Of a stretch of DNA of 64,000 nucleotides, positions 53,237-64,000 are shown piece after piece. The DNA comes from Mesorhabditis belari (Eukaryota; Nematoda; Chromadorea; Rhabditida; Rhabditidae): contig CAUEEP010000924.1 in the NCBI GenBank assembly GCA_958450365.1, positions 930,001-994,000 of the forward strand. Reading direction: 5' to 3'. The notes beneath the pieces were generated by a model that searched no databases, was not told the origin of the DNA, and saw nothing but the letters and a program-made list of their open reading frames with translations. The stretch's first letter is position 1. Each line of letters starts with the position of its first letter. Position numbers and translations under genes: made by a program.

Positions 53237-53545
53237 AAACGATAGAATATTCTCTAGGTCTTAATGTGTAAATTGTGATTATGTGCGTGCAAAATAAATC
53301 ACCAGACCACAAGACCAAAACCGATTCCCCTAGGCCCCTTCCCCTCAGGATTGGGATAATCACGGATCCAAATGGGTAGACTTGTCTAAAGTGCAAGCTC
53401 ATATAAAGCGAGTAGCCTTCTCCTACATCGTCGTCTCCTACATCGTCTCCTACATCGTCCCATCCTCACAAACGATAGAATATTCTTTAGATCTTAAGTC
53501 TTCATTTGTAAATTGTGATTATGTGCGTGCGAAATAAATCACCAG
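53237..53545. repeat. direct repeat with aataaatcaccag ends
   Basis: aacgatagaatattctctag ... gtgcgtgcaaaataaatcac at 53236-53302 recurs at 53470-53544. A short tcctacatcgtc array (53422-53460) lies between. Possibly a retroelement 3' end; not identified. Confidence 0.7.
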
Positions 53546-54029
53546 CAACTCCAGTATATATTATTCTAAAAAGTTAAAGCATTAGATGAAATTTGCCACA
53601 AATTTTCCCGATTTTAAGTACTTGATTTTAGGTTTTTAAATGAGACCAACCTATTCATTAACCCATTAAAAACTGAAGACTAAAGGCTGGTGACTAAAAA
53701 AGTGGCCACGTAGCTGAAGAAATCTCTGCTTTTTTTGCCTGAAGCCCATTCTGCTTTTTTAGCAAAAACTTTTTTAAATATAGTCAAGTTTATCAAAAAA
53801 TTTGGGAAGAATTTATGGGTTAGTTTTTGAGAAATCATTGTGCAAACTTTTTCGATAGGCTTTCTTGTCAACCTGTTTTTACTTTGTAAACATTTTTGAA
53901 TGAAAAGATCTTGGGAGTTGGAATGTTCTCTGCTGAATGAAAAGATCTCTGCTAAATCATCACCACGACTGTAAACCCTGCTCCTAGTTTGGAGCATAAA
54001 GTTTTTGATTAGATTTCTGTTTATATTCT

Positions 54030-54600
54030 ATACATTCTATGTATTCCATACATTCTTTATATTCTATATATTCTTTATATTCTATACATTCTTTATATTC
54101 TATACATTCTTTATATTCTATACATTCTTTATATTCTATACATTCTTTATATTCTATATACCGTATTTACTCTATTAGTGGGGTCCCCCACTATTTTTTC
54201 AATCCCCTTCCAGACGACCCCACTATTAGAGAGGACCCCACTATTAGAGAAATTTAAAAGAACATAAAACCAAAGTTTTAAATTGAAAAGATATCAATTT
54301 TTCTCCGAAATTCTTGACAAAACAAGTTTGGCTTCATATTTTATTTAGCTTTAACCGTAACAAAACATTAACAAACAGTAAAAGAACTAATCCAAGAGAT
54401 CAACAATTGATGTATCACTTTCGTTACCAATATCTTCTTCCAATTCGAGAGGACCCCACTATTTTTTCAACCCCCCTCCAGACGACCCCACTATTAGAGA
54501 GGACCCCACTATTAGAGAGGACCCCACTAATAGAGTAAATACGGTATTCTATACATTCTATACACTCTATACTAGACTTCGGAAAACAAAACAAAACTTA
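54030..54600. mobile_element. MITE family E inserted in a tatattctt array
   Basis: 54159-54546 has ends taccgtatttactctattag and ctaatagagtaaatacggta and internal repeats of gaccccactattagagag. The ttctatacattctttatatt array resumes on both sides, showing insertion into pre-existing tandem DNA. Confidence 0.85.
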
Positions 54601-54980
54601 ACCAAAACCAAAACTACCAAAACCAAAACCATAACAAAACCAAAACCAAAACTCGCCAATATCTCGCGACTGGGAGGAGCTAGCGAAAATCTGTTTGCAG
54701 ATTTGAAATCAGCATCCAAAAATCTATCCCATAGGCTATTTTTTGTTTCGAAATTTCGAGGTCGTGTTTTGGTCCTTTTTTCGGCCGCGAGATTTTGTGG
54801 AGTGAGAAAAAGTGAAAGGTAAATTTGCATTTTACATTAAGATTTGCATTTTACAATTTTAAATTTACATGTTAATTTATATGCAAATTGAGTTTTGGTG
54901 GTTTGTTTTGGTGGTTTGTTTTGGTTTGTTTTGGTGTTTTGGTTTTGGTTTTGGTTTTGTTTGCCGAACTCTACTCTATA
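54567..54980. mobile_element. weak foldback element with aaaaccaaaacc arms
   Basis: Left arm (54572-54650) is rich in aaaacc and right arm (54890-54965) in ggtttt, with similar outer ends (ctagacttcgg / ccgaactctac). It too is flanked by the ttctatacattc array, which resumes at 54980-55085. Confidence 0.5.
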
Positions 54981-55087
54981 CATTCTTTATATTCTTTATA
55001 TTCTTTATATTCTTTATATTCTTTATATTCTTTATATTCTTTATATTCTTTATATTCTTTATATTCTTTATATTCTTTATATTCTTC
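54978..55087. repeat. 9-base array ttctttata
   Basis: About twelve copies; it ends about 40 bases before the DDR signal-peptide exon. Confidence 0.9.
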
Positions 55088-55144
55088 TATTTCTATTCCA
55101 TTACTGTAAAAAGTTTTGAATTTTTAGATTTGCTCTTAAATGTG

Positions 55145-58100
55145 ATGAAGATGTTGATGTTGTTGATTTTTCCATTTCTCTTGAAGTCGATCACCGGATT
55201 GGAAACAAGTGAGTGAGCAAAAACTTGAATTTTCTTATGAATCAATGCATTGGTTCTTTTTATTCGTTTTTTCATCAGTACATTGCTATATTTAAAGTAT
55301 TATCTAACCATTCTTTCGTTTAGAATATTTAAAATCCAATATTCCACTGACTAGACTTGGCTAACGAGACAAATTGGTCACCCAACTCCAAGCGCTTCAT
55401 CTAGCCTCCAGAGTATCGGATTTTAATTCACTTTTTTTTATTTAAAAGCCAGGATTTTAAGCTATTTAATGATACTAATCAATAATATTTTTCTTTTGAA
55501 AAAGTCGATCAAAAACCTTATCGAAACGAGATAACGAGGAACAGTTAGTCTCGTTTGAATCATTAAGTTTTGATAAGGTTTTTAATCGACTTTTTCAAAA
55601 GAAAAATATTATTGATTAGGATCATTAGATAGCTTCAAATCTTGGCTTTTAAATAAAAAAGAGTTAATTGTAATCCGATACTCTGGAGGCTAGATGAAGC
55701 GCTTGGAGTTGGGCGACCAATTCGTCGACAAGTTTCGTTAGCCAAGTCGATTTCTGACTATGAAAAAAAGGTTTTTTGTTCTCTATTTTGAGAAGGAATG
55801 CATTTTTGAACTTTCTGAACTCTAATCCCTGTGCGATTGTCTTTTTGCACTGACTTTTCCATTCGCAAACGACTTTTGTTTCTAAGGCATGAGATTTCTC
55901 TAGTTTTCTTTAGTTTTCTTTAGTTTTCTTTAGTTTTCTTTAGATTTCTTTAGAAAAAAAATAACTTTTTACTAAAATACAGAAGTAAATAGAGATTGTC
56001 GAGTTTAAAACCTGAAATTTGTGGTGTTGTTAGCTGTTACAAGTTGTTAGCTTTAAGCAACAGCTCGACACTAACAGCTTCCTTGGCAGGCTTATGTTTA
56101 TACTCATTTCTCTCTTCTTTCTCTTGTTTTCTGGACATTTTGGTACATTTCTGTACATTCTTGTACATTTCTGTACATTTCTGTACCTTTCTGTACATTT
56201 TTTGTACATTTCTGTACATTTTGGTACATATTTGTACATTTCTGTACATTTCTGTACCTTTCTGTACACTTCTGTACATTTCTGTACATTTTTGTACATC
56301 TCTGTACCTTTCTGTACACTTCTGTACCTTTCTGTACCATTTTTTGTACATTCTTGTACATTTCTGTACCTTTTTTTGTACACTCTTGTACATTTCTGTA
56401 CATCTCTGTACATCTCTGTACATTTCTATCTATTTCTTTCCATTTTACGAGTGTTAGATCGGGGATTTCTTTTCCGGTTCAACGATTTCCTTTTTGCAGA
56501 AGAAAATTAAGAGCAACAAAAGGGGGAAAAGAAAGAAACAATCGGCAAACACTTATGATTTTCCCAATCGGTTGACTAATGGACCTAGAATAAGGGAAAT
56601 ATTCAAATTTCCCCTCTTCAATCTCTTCACCATTCAAGGGCTCAAATTTCAAAGGTTTACTGGAAAAGAGAAAAGTTGTTCGATCATTTGTTTGATCATT
56701 TGCATAAGCTGAGTTTTTTTTGAATTCTAGCTAATCTCTTGTGCTGTTTTGGTTATGATTAGGTAAAAACTGAAGTTTCAAAGGGGGAAGGGGAAAAAAC
56801 TGGTTTTTTAGAATAGATTTGCGTTAAATCAAGATCAAAAAGAGGTTACAAGTATGCAGAAGATTCTAGTGTTGATAATTCTTTCTATTTTTAACTTTAA
56901 GCGATAAGTAAGCCAGGGAAACAGCTCAAAGAGCCTAGTGATGTGTGTAAATTTGAATAAAAGTATCCAAAATTTGAATAAAAGTATCTAAATTTGAATA
57001 AAAGTATCCAAAATTTGAATAAAAGTATCTAAATTTGAATAAAAGTGTCTAAATTTGAATAAAAGTATCCAAAATTTGAATAAAAGTGTCTAAATTTGAA
57101 TAAAAGTATCTAAATTTGAATAAAAGTATCCAAAATTTGAATAAAAGTGTCTAAATTTGAATAAAAGTATCTAAATTTGAATAAAAGTATCTAAATTTGA
57201 ATAAAAGTATCTAAATTTGAATAAAAGTATCTAAATTTGAATAAAAGTATCTAAATTTGAATAAAAGTGTCTAAATTTGAATAAAAGTATCTAAATTTGA
57301 ATAAAAGTATCTAAATTTGAATAAAAGTGTCTAAATTTGAATAAAAGTATCTAAATTTGAATAAAAGGATCTAAATTTGAATAAAAGTATCTAAATTTGA
57401 ATAAAAGTGTCTAAATTTGAATAAAAGTGTCTAAATTTGAATAAAAGTTTCTAAATTTGAATAAAAGTATCTAAATTTGAATAAAAAACCCTAAATTTCA
57501 CCGTCCACCCTTTAAATAATCAACTGAACTTCTAAAAAAGAATCGTTGACCCTTTAAAGCGAGTTGTTAGTAAAGTCGTAACTTTTAAAATCTCAATTCT
57601 CGAAAAATCTCGAAAATTAACTAGAAAAGTTCAGTTTTAAGTCAAAAAGTTTAATGAGAACAGCCTTTTTATTCGGCTTTGCTTTTCCAATTTGTTTTTT
57701 TAACCAAACAATTCACATCTGAGCTTTCAAAACTCAAATTCGATTTTTAGATTTCATCCTGTTGAATTTTTGAATTTCAAAAGACGCTTTTTGGTTTCAA
57801 TAGCTTTCCAATGGTTCCAAGAATTTCCCCAAAATCGAACGATAATTGTGGATTGGTGAGGGGGGGAAAAAGAGGCATCGGCATCGGGATAGGGGTCAAG
57901 AGAGGCCATAATCCCTTCGATGAATGAATGAAAACGATGGGAAGACTGTATAATGAAAGAAAAAAAAGCTCCCAAGATTTCATAAGTGCTTTATGAAAAG
58001 TTTTTCTAAAGTAAAGTAAGTTCTAAAGTATTCTAAAGTCGTCAAATATTGGTTAACAGTAAGTAAACAGTAAGTCTATTGTAAACAGTAAGTAAACAGT

Positions 58101-61100
58101 AAGTCTATTGATCATTTCTAAACAAAAGGATGAAAAAAGGTGTCAAGAATTATTCATCAACCTAATAGCATTTCGGAGTGGAACCCCGGAAGTGATTGTA
58201 AAGCGGTTTTGTTCAAAAGAAAGAAGCTAGGCGAGATTTTTGCCACCAACTCAATCACTCAACATTGACACAAATCTAAAGAAATCTAAAGAAAAGTTCG
58301 ACCAACTGCTTGGTGGATAAAAGGATCCGGAAAAGGTTTTGTTAGTTTTAAGACATTGAGGTGATGATTTACAATCGTTACACATCTCTTCTTTTCCCAT
58401 TGGAGCAATACACTTGACCATTTCTCTAGAAATTGTGAAAAGATTGGTGTCATTTGAGTCATTTGAGTGCATTGTTGATAGATTGAAGCATTTAACATTG
58501 TCACCATTGATGCCAGTTTGTTGTGAACACATTTATCAACAACTTTCTGCTAGTTTTGAGCACATTTATCAACAACTTTCTGCTAGTTGTGAAGAGAAAT
58601 CGTTACACAAATGCAAGAATGAATCGATGAATGATTTTTGACAAGGGAGAGTAAGTAAAACTATTGGGTTGATGCATAATTATCCGGACTTCTTTTATAA
58701 ATGATTTTATTTAACAAAAAATAACATAAATAGTTAGAAAAATATGTTTAATTGATTATTCTGGAGCATATTCACCGCCTACATCAATAACTGATTGCCA
58801 TTTGCTTGAAAGACGATCGATTCCACGAGCGAAGAATAAACGATCTTTGGAGGCAATCCACGCTTTAACATCGTCTATCAAGTCATCCAAATCGTTGTAG
58901 ATCTTATTTGTTTGCCAATTTTTGAGCGATCGATTGACGTGGTAGTCCGTTGGGGCTTCTCCAGTTCTTTGAGATCGCGAAACGACTCTGCGGCAGACCA
59001 TCCCTTTTCGAAGTGGTAGAGCATGATATGGCGAAGATGGATATGATTGTCGACACGCATTTTGTTCACTAAAGAATAACGAATATTTAAAAAAAGAAAT
59101 AGACAAAAAGCTTTCAAAACAAAAAAGATACAAGCACGCAAAAAGAAGTCCGGATAATTATGCATCAACCCAATAAAATGAAAGTCAAGTAAGACTAAAG
59201 CAAACCAGAAATAGTACAGTAGGGGTCATAAATTTGGACACACCTCGCGCGTTAAACTATAATTTATTCGTTCTTTTTGCTAATAAGAGCTTTTTGCTAA
59301 TAAGAGCTACCGAAAGCGACTATTTTATGAAGTTTTTTATCCCTTTTCATTATTTCTGCATGAATTTGGCTTTTACTTTCATTCTCATGTATTTTTGAGC
59401 TACTTTACCCGAGAAACCCACTTTCTAGGGGATCATAACTTTGAACACACTTGTTGAATACATGGTTTTCTTTAGAGGCCATCAAAGAAAATCTTGTCTA
59501 ACGACTTGAAGGAACGTTTGGTAGCCAATATGAGTCAAGGAATGTCGTCTAGGGATGCTGCACAGATGTTTGGAATCACATTTTCGGCGGCTGCTAAGGT
59601 CTACCGCAAATGGAAAGAAACAGGGTCGATCGAACGGAAAATTGGTGGAGGACCACGACCAAAAGTTCCCCTAAGAACTGCCACTGCTTTGGTTCGATCA
59701 GTGAAGAAAGATCCGAGAAAGACGTCAAGCGATCTTCATCGAGAGGCTCACCAATACCATGGCCTCACCATCTCTAAGATCTCTCTAAGTACATCATAAC
59801 TTTGGAAAAGCTTTAGAAAACGGGCAATTTATTCAAAATTAACAAAGAATAACTAATATTTCGTTGCAAAATCGATAATGACTGTTGCACAACGCTGTGG
59901 CATCGAATTGATCAATTTGTCGATAGTGGCCTGAGGAATTTTGGCCAATTCATCTTTTGGCCCATTCATCTTTTGGCCCATTCATCTTTTGGCCCATTCA
60001 TCTTTTGGCCAATTCATCTTTTGGCCCATTCATCTTTTGGCCCATTCATCTTTTGGCTCATTCATCTTTTGGCCCATTCATCTTTTGGCTCATTCATCTT
60101 TTGGCCCATTCATCTTTTGGCCCATTCATCTTTTGGCCCATTCATCTTTTGGCCCATTCATCTTTTGGCCCATTCATCTTTTGGCCCATTCATCTTTTGG
60201 CCCATTCATCTTTTGGCCCATTCATCTTTTGGCTCATTCATCTTTTGGCCCATTCATCTTTTGGCCCATTTATCTTTTGGCCCATTCATCTTTTGGCTCA
60301 TTCATCTTTTGGCCCATTCATCTTTTGGCCCATTTATCTTTTGGCCCATTCATCTTTTGGCTCATTCATCTTTTGGCTCATTCATCTTTTGGCCCATTCA
60401 TCTTCTCTTTTTTCATTTCTACAAACCCTGTCTCTTTTTTTCATTTCTACAAACTTTACACTTATTTATTTGAGTATTTCCAATTCCCCATCACCTCCTT
60501 GGGGATTAGCAGTGGCTTATTTAAGATATTTAGATCTAGATCCATCTCGTTTTTCTCCTTTTTCACTTAACTCGCGCATTTTTTGTAATACAGATGACCC
60601 CCGGGGGAAAGGAGTCAAATTACCGTCACTCAATTAACATTTGGGGAGAAAACTAGTACTAATACTGGTAAAGCTAACTACTACAGTACTACGGATGTGA
60701 GAATAGTAAAACCAATAAGGTTTTATTGCGTAAAACTACAGGACAAGATTTTTGTACAAAGAGGATTAAAAGAATTTGAAAATTTAAAAGATCAAAAGAT
60801 TCCCGTCAACCTTTTCTTCGTTTTCTCATTCCTTCAAATTCGACTCATTCAAATGGATCTGTTAGATGGATCACCGGTTGAGTTCTTCTTTCAGTTATCC
60901 TTTCAATTCTTCTTTCAGTTCTTCTTCAATTCTTCTTTCAGTTCTTCTTTCAGTCCTTCTTTGGAGTTCTTCTTTCAGTTCTCTCTCCAATTCTCTTCAA
61001 TTCTTCTTTCAATTCTTCTTTCAACTCTTCTTTCAGTTATCCTTTCAGTTCTTCTTTCAGTTATCCTTTCAGTTATCCTTTCAGTTATCCTTTCAGTTAT

Positions 61101-63736
61101 CCTTTCAATTCTCCTTTCAGCTCTCCTTTCAGCTCTCTCTTCAATTCTCTCCAATTCTCTTCAATCCTCCCAGTTCTCCCCTTCAATACCTTTCCCCAAT
61201 CCATCTTTACGACCTGGGATTTGCATGCCCATAAAGCAATCCCTTGATTTCCCCGTATTGCGCGCTAATGACAAGGTTTTGAGTTTTCAAATCCCCAGAT
61301 AATTTCGGAATTAACCGGAATTTTACAACAACAACACAACAGATAAAAAACTAGTAACAAAGTCTTTTAAAGACTAAAACTCAAGTGTTATGCTTAAAGA
61401 AGTGTACCTAAGTTCAGTATAAACAAGTAGGTTAGATATGGATAAGGCTACAGCAAAGATAGGCTCTTCAGTTTACAAGGATTAGGCAACAGTAGGCTCT
61501 TTAGCCTAAGCCTAAGCTAATAGACCAGATCTCTTACAGTAGTCTATCATATAGAGGGTACAATAAGCTACAGTAGGCTACAGTAGGCTACAGTGGGCTA
61601 CAGTAAGCTACAGCAAGCTACAGTGGGCTACAGTAGGCTTCAGTAGGTTACAGTAGGCTACAGTAGGCTACAGTAGGCCAGAGTAGGCTACAGTTGGCTA
61701 CAATCGTCCACAATAGGCTACAGTAGGCCACAATCGGCTCTTCAGTTTACTACAAGCATTAGGCAACGGTACCTATGCATTAGCAGGTTCTCTCACAGCA
61801 GTCTACGGCATACAGTAAGCCATAGTATGCAGTTATGAATACAGTAAGCTTTAGTAGTCTTTTCTATAGCAGCTTACTGTATACAGTAGGCTGCAGACAT
61901 CTATGAATACAGTAGGCTGTAGTAGATTCCCTTACAGTAGCCTTTATGTAGTAAGCTTTGACAGTAGCCTCCTACATTAAAGTACGAAAGACTGTAGCAG
62001 TAAGTTCTGTGGTAAGCTAGCTTTGCTCTTTTTACGGCCACAGATCATCCGGCCACAGATCATCCGGCCACAGATCATCCGGCCACAGATCATCCGGCCA
62101 CAGATCATTCGGTCAACTCCAAAAGCCAAGGCAATAATCTATGGATAACTCTATCTTCTTCAAACCCCCAATTTCCGCTTTTACCAGGTCATAGAGCTTT
62201 CAGCTACATGATCATAGGGTTTTTTGTTTTTGTCGGCTTTCTCCAAGACTGGCCATTCATTCAGAAAAAGGAGACTTTTTTCCATCCAATCTTTTTCCTT
62301 TCCTTTCCCATTTCCTCCATGGTGTGCCGCTAATCCGTTCGGGTCACTCGTACCCTTTTTGGGATGGGAAAAAAAGGATTCTTTTCTTCAACACCATTAG
62401 ACTTCAAAGGGATCATTTCTTTAGCAAAATGACTTCAAAGAAGAGATGAAGAGTTGCGCAATTGAGCAGACTAATTGATACGCTTTCAATTTCTCAATGT
62501 GTCAACTGAAAACAACTAAAAGAAAGACGATTTGATTTTTAGTAGAGTTTATACAACAGTTATTGCAAATCAACATCGGTACTCTGAATATTTGTCGAGC
62601 TCTCATTTCCACACAAACACTTCATTTTTCGGTGGCTTTTTGGGGGATGAATCGAAAGGGTTGAGCGGGGGGGTGACAGATCGTTTTCTGTTCGATTGTC
62701 TCTCAAACACTTGCCGCCTCTCATTGTCGACTCTCACCCACTCATTTCCCCCAACAAATCCATGAGACAACAGGTGCACATATCTGAATACATATCTGTA
62801 TACCGAGTATCTCTTTTCGATCTCAGCCAAGTGAAGGGAACAGATGGGTGGATTTGGTGGAAAAATGGTTGGATGAATTGAAAAGATGGAAAGATTTGAT
62901 GGATAAGATTTCGGCAAGAGTTGAACTCTGGCAAAAGTTGAACTTTTAGCCCGATTGCTATAGATGGGATTGATGGGATTGACTTTCTATAGTCAGAAAA
63001 GCTACAATAGATGACTACAATAGTTACAGTAGAGTTCAAAAGATTTCTAAAGACTTCTAAAGATTTCTAAAGATTTCTAAAGCTTTCAAAAGATTCCAAA
63101 AGTTTTCTAAAGATTTCTAAAGACTTCAAAAGCTTTCAAAAGCTTTCAAAAGACTTCTAAAGATTTCTAAAGATTTCTAAAGGCTTCAAAAGCTTTCAAA
63201 AGACTTCAAAAGGTTCCAAAAAATTTCTACAGATTTCTAAAGACTTCAAAAGCTTTCAATAGACTTCAAAAGGTTCCAAAAGATTTCTACAGATTTCTAA
63301 AGACTTCAAAAGCTTTCAATAGACTTCAAAAGCTTTCTAAAGACTTCAAAAGACTTCAAAAGCTTTCAATAGACTTCAAAAGCTTTCTAAAGACTTCAAA
63401 AGACTTCAAAGCTTTCAATAGACTTCAAAAGCTTTCTAAAGACTTCAAAAGATTCCCAAAGTTTTCCAAAAGAAGACTCACATCTACATTTGACCGGTTT
63501 ACTGGTTGAAACATCGGTTTTATCGGTTTTATCAGTTTTATCGTTTCAACTAAAACTTTGACTCTAATTGTAAGATCTCATTTGTTAGCTGTTCAAAAAT
63601 ACTTTCCTTTCACGATCAATTCCACTTTAGAAGAATGCCATCGAGCACTCGGAATGGAGAACGGTCAGATTGACGATGAACAAATCACCGCCTCTTCCTC
63701 GTTTGATCTATTGAGTACAGGGCCTCAGAACTCAAG
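55145..63736 (+). CDS. ddr: Discoidin domain receptor-like receptor tyrosine kinase, 5' part
   Basis: Exon 1 coding 55145-55208: MKMLMLLIFPFLLKSITGLE plus T, a hydrophobic signal peptide, with donor gtgagt at 55209. An acceptor-like gaatttttag ends at 55127, 17 bases before the ATG. Exon 2, 63631-63736 (acceptor cactttag, donor gtaaga), adds ECHRALGMENGQIDDEQITA then SSSFDLLSTGPQNSR. This is the start of a DDR discoidin (F5/8 type C) domain: Cys, LGM..GQI.DE.ITASS. Exon 1 leaves one base and exon 2 supplies two, so the phase fits (joined as LETK-ECHR). DDRs bind collagen; the nematode relatives act in axon guidance and regeneration. The rest of the discoidin domain, the TM segment and the kinase lie beyond the window. 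The 8.4-kb intron is full of repeats. Confidence 0.85.
55354..55749. mobile_element. 396-base foldback element in DDR intron
   Basis: Arms of about 175-180 bases (55354-55529 and 55568-55749), outer ends gacttggctaacgag / cgttagccaagtc, loop about 40 bases. The arms differ by scattered substitutions and small indels. Confidence 0.9.
56138..56438. repeat. 10/11-base satellite tgtacatttc
   Basis: About 29 units (tgtacatttc, tgtacctttc, tgtacatttt); all frames are low complexity. Confidence 0.95.
56953..57486. repeat. 20-base satellite tttgaataaaagtatctaaa
   Basis: About 27 units; the main variant replaces tatc by tgtc. Located in the DDR intron. Confidence 0.97.
57487..58661. other. intronic sequence without recognised gene
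   Basis: Contains a lone mariner-type terminus, attcatcaacctaata, at about 58148-58164, and a duplicated acatttatcaacaactttct at 58530-58585. Confidence 0.45.
58662..59175 (-). mobile_element. internally deleted mariner with intact ends
   Basis: Ends tattgggttgatgcataatt and aattatgcatcaacccaata are inverted repeats of about 35 bases (including atccggacttctttt), flanked by TA. On the minus strand the N-terminus is readable (HIHLRHIMLYHFEKGWSAAE), then the frame shifts straight to the C-terminus (PTDYHVNRSLKNWQTNKIYN through KWQSVIDVGGEYAPE). The deletion removes the first two catalytic Asp regions; PTDYH keeps the third. Non-autonomous, but the ends look mobilisable by a related transposase. 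Confidence 0.9.
59214..59800 (+). pseudogene. Tc1-like transposon, 5' end and N-terminal HTH
   Basis: Starts with acagtaggggtcataaattt (a Tc1-type terminus). A frame from 59494 encodes KERLVANMSQGMSSRDAAQM, KVYRKWKETGSIERKIGGGP, RPK and VKKDPRKTSSDL: the paired-like HTH domains and GRPR-like linker of Tc1 transposases. It stops before the catalytic DDE region. Confidence 0.85.
59853..59955 (-). pseudogene. Tc1-like transposase C-terminal end
   Basis: Minus strand: DELAKIPQATIDKLINSMPQ RCATVIDFATKY, then a stop. This is the characteristic last segment of Tc1-family transposases. It is opposite in orientation to the N-terminal fragment at 59494, and no catalytic core lies between them. Confidence 0.85.
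59946..60408. repeat. 16-base satellite tcatcttttggcccat
   Basis: About 29 units, minor variants ggctcat, ggccaat and ggcccatttat. It begins inside the Tc1 C-terminal coding segment. Long Phe/Ile/His-rich frames are artefacts of the repeat. Confidence 0.97.
60409..60869. other. no recognisable feature
   Basis: Intronic, with a duplicated tttttcatttctacaaac at 60407-60450. Confidence 0.4.
60870..61190. repeat. array of tctttcagttcttctttcaa / tttcagttatcc
   Basis: About 25 irregular units of 10-13 bases, pyrimidine-rich. Confidence 0.9.
61430..61990. repeat. degenerate array of ctacagtagg
   Basis: Dense tandem ctacagtaggctacagtagg at 61560-61740; scattered related cagtaag/cagtagg motifs on either side. 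Confidence 0.8.
62036..62108. repeat. 15-base array cggccacagatcatc
   Basis: Four to five nearly perfect units. Confidence 0.95.
62109..63025. other. intronic sequence without recognised gene
   Basis: 62530-62830 is less AT-rich and open on both strands, but I recognise no protein motif and see no exon with clear borders. Confidence 0.35.
63028..63470. repeat. 10-base-period array aaagatttct / aaagacttca
   Basis: About 43 decamers (aaagatttct, aaagacttca, aaagctttca, aaaggttcca); A-runs recur every 10 bases. It ends about 160 bases before the DDR discoidin exon. Confidence 0.95.
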
Positions 63737-63844
63737 GTAAGAATTGTTTTGTTGAGAAATAAAGGTTCAAGTCAAGTCTTTGTTCAAGTCTTTGTTTTAA
63801 TCTCAATGTTGAATCAAAATCGAAACAAATCTTTTCAAAACTGT

Positions 63845-64000
63845 TGCAAGAACTGTTACTGGCTAGTTACTGTCACTGGCTAGTTACTGTTACTAGCTAG
63901 TTACTGTTGCTAGCTAGCTACTGTTACTGGCTAGTTACTGTTACTAGCTAGTCACTGTTACTAGCTAGTTACTGTTGCTAGCTAGTTACTGTTACTAGCT
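63845..64000. repeat. array of gttactgttactagctagtt
   Basis: About nine units of 17 bases (actgttactagctagtt) running off the window. It starts about 110 bases past the discoidin exon. Confidence 0.92.

Noticed and set aside
55128..55208. Reading this exon as EFALKCDEDV and so on, continuing the 36882 exon
   Set aside because: The signal-peptide frame joins in phase to the conserved DDR discoidin exon, while the other frame has no recognised continuation.
59941..60637. Three overlapping frames of 166-226 codons (Phe/Ile/His-rich)
   Set aside because: A 16-base repeat without stops cycles through all frames; the open length is a by-product.

Overview
The window looks like a nematode nuclear genome, probably rhabditid-like. 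It is AT-rich and has very short introns (about 40-60 bases in the kinase part of the PKN gene), 3' splice sites of the TTTAG/TTTCAG type, coding starts preceded by a lone splice acceptor (as in spliced-leader trans-splicing), mariner and Tc1 transposon pieces, and degenerate TTAGGC telomere-type repeats. No bacterial-style genes, operons, rRNA or CRISPR arrays were seen. All exon calls were made by eye from splice sites, reading phase and protein-family recognition, so boundaries may be off by a base or two.

Three conserved genes can be supported. (1) A class A GPCR resembling nematode FMRFamide-type peptide receptors, minus strand, 4997 down to 1113, with six exons covering the N-terminus to TM5; TM6-TM7 are not seen before the left edge. 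(2) A complete PKN-type (Rho-effector, PKC-related) Ser/Thr kinase, minus strand, 21980 down to 15419, with 28 exons, three HR1 repeats, a C2-like domain, an AGC kinase domain and a C-tail. (3) The 5' end of a discoidin-domain receptor (DDR-like receptor tyrosine kinase), plus strand, with a signal-peptide exon at 55145-55208 and a discoidin exon at 63631-63736; the gene continues past the right edge. A possible gene start lies at 36882-36943 (plus).

The rest is mostly mobile and tandem repeats. Left part (1-15 kb): mariner fragments, an RTE-like retrotransposon fragment whose coding sequence expanded into an in-frame minisatellite, a 0.9-kb inverted repeat spaced by 4.3 kb, and tRNA-derived SINEs. 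Middle (25-51 kb): several foldback elements, at least four MITE families with terminal inverted repeats, and long satellites with 9-20 base units. Right part (50-64 kb): a head-to-head array of degenerate telomeric hexamers, a tandem SINE array, and an 8.4-kb DDR intron holding a foldback element, an internally deleted mariner with intact ends, two Tc1 fragments and several minisatellites.

The three genes show no obvious functional link. They lie as islands in repeat-rich sequence, and most of the mobile material sits in introns or between genes.
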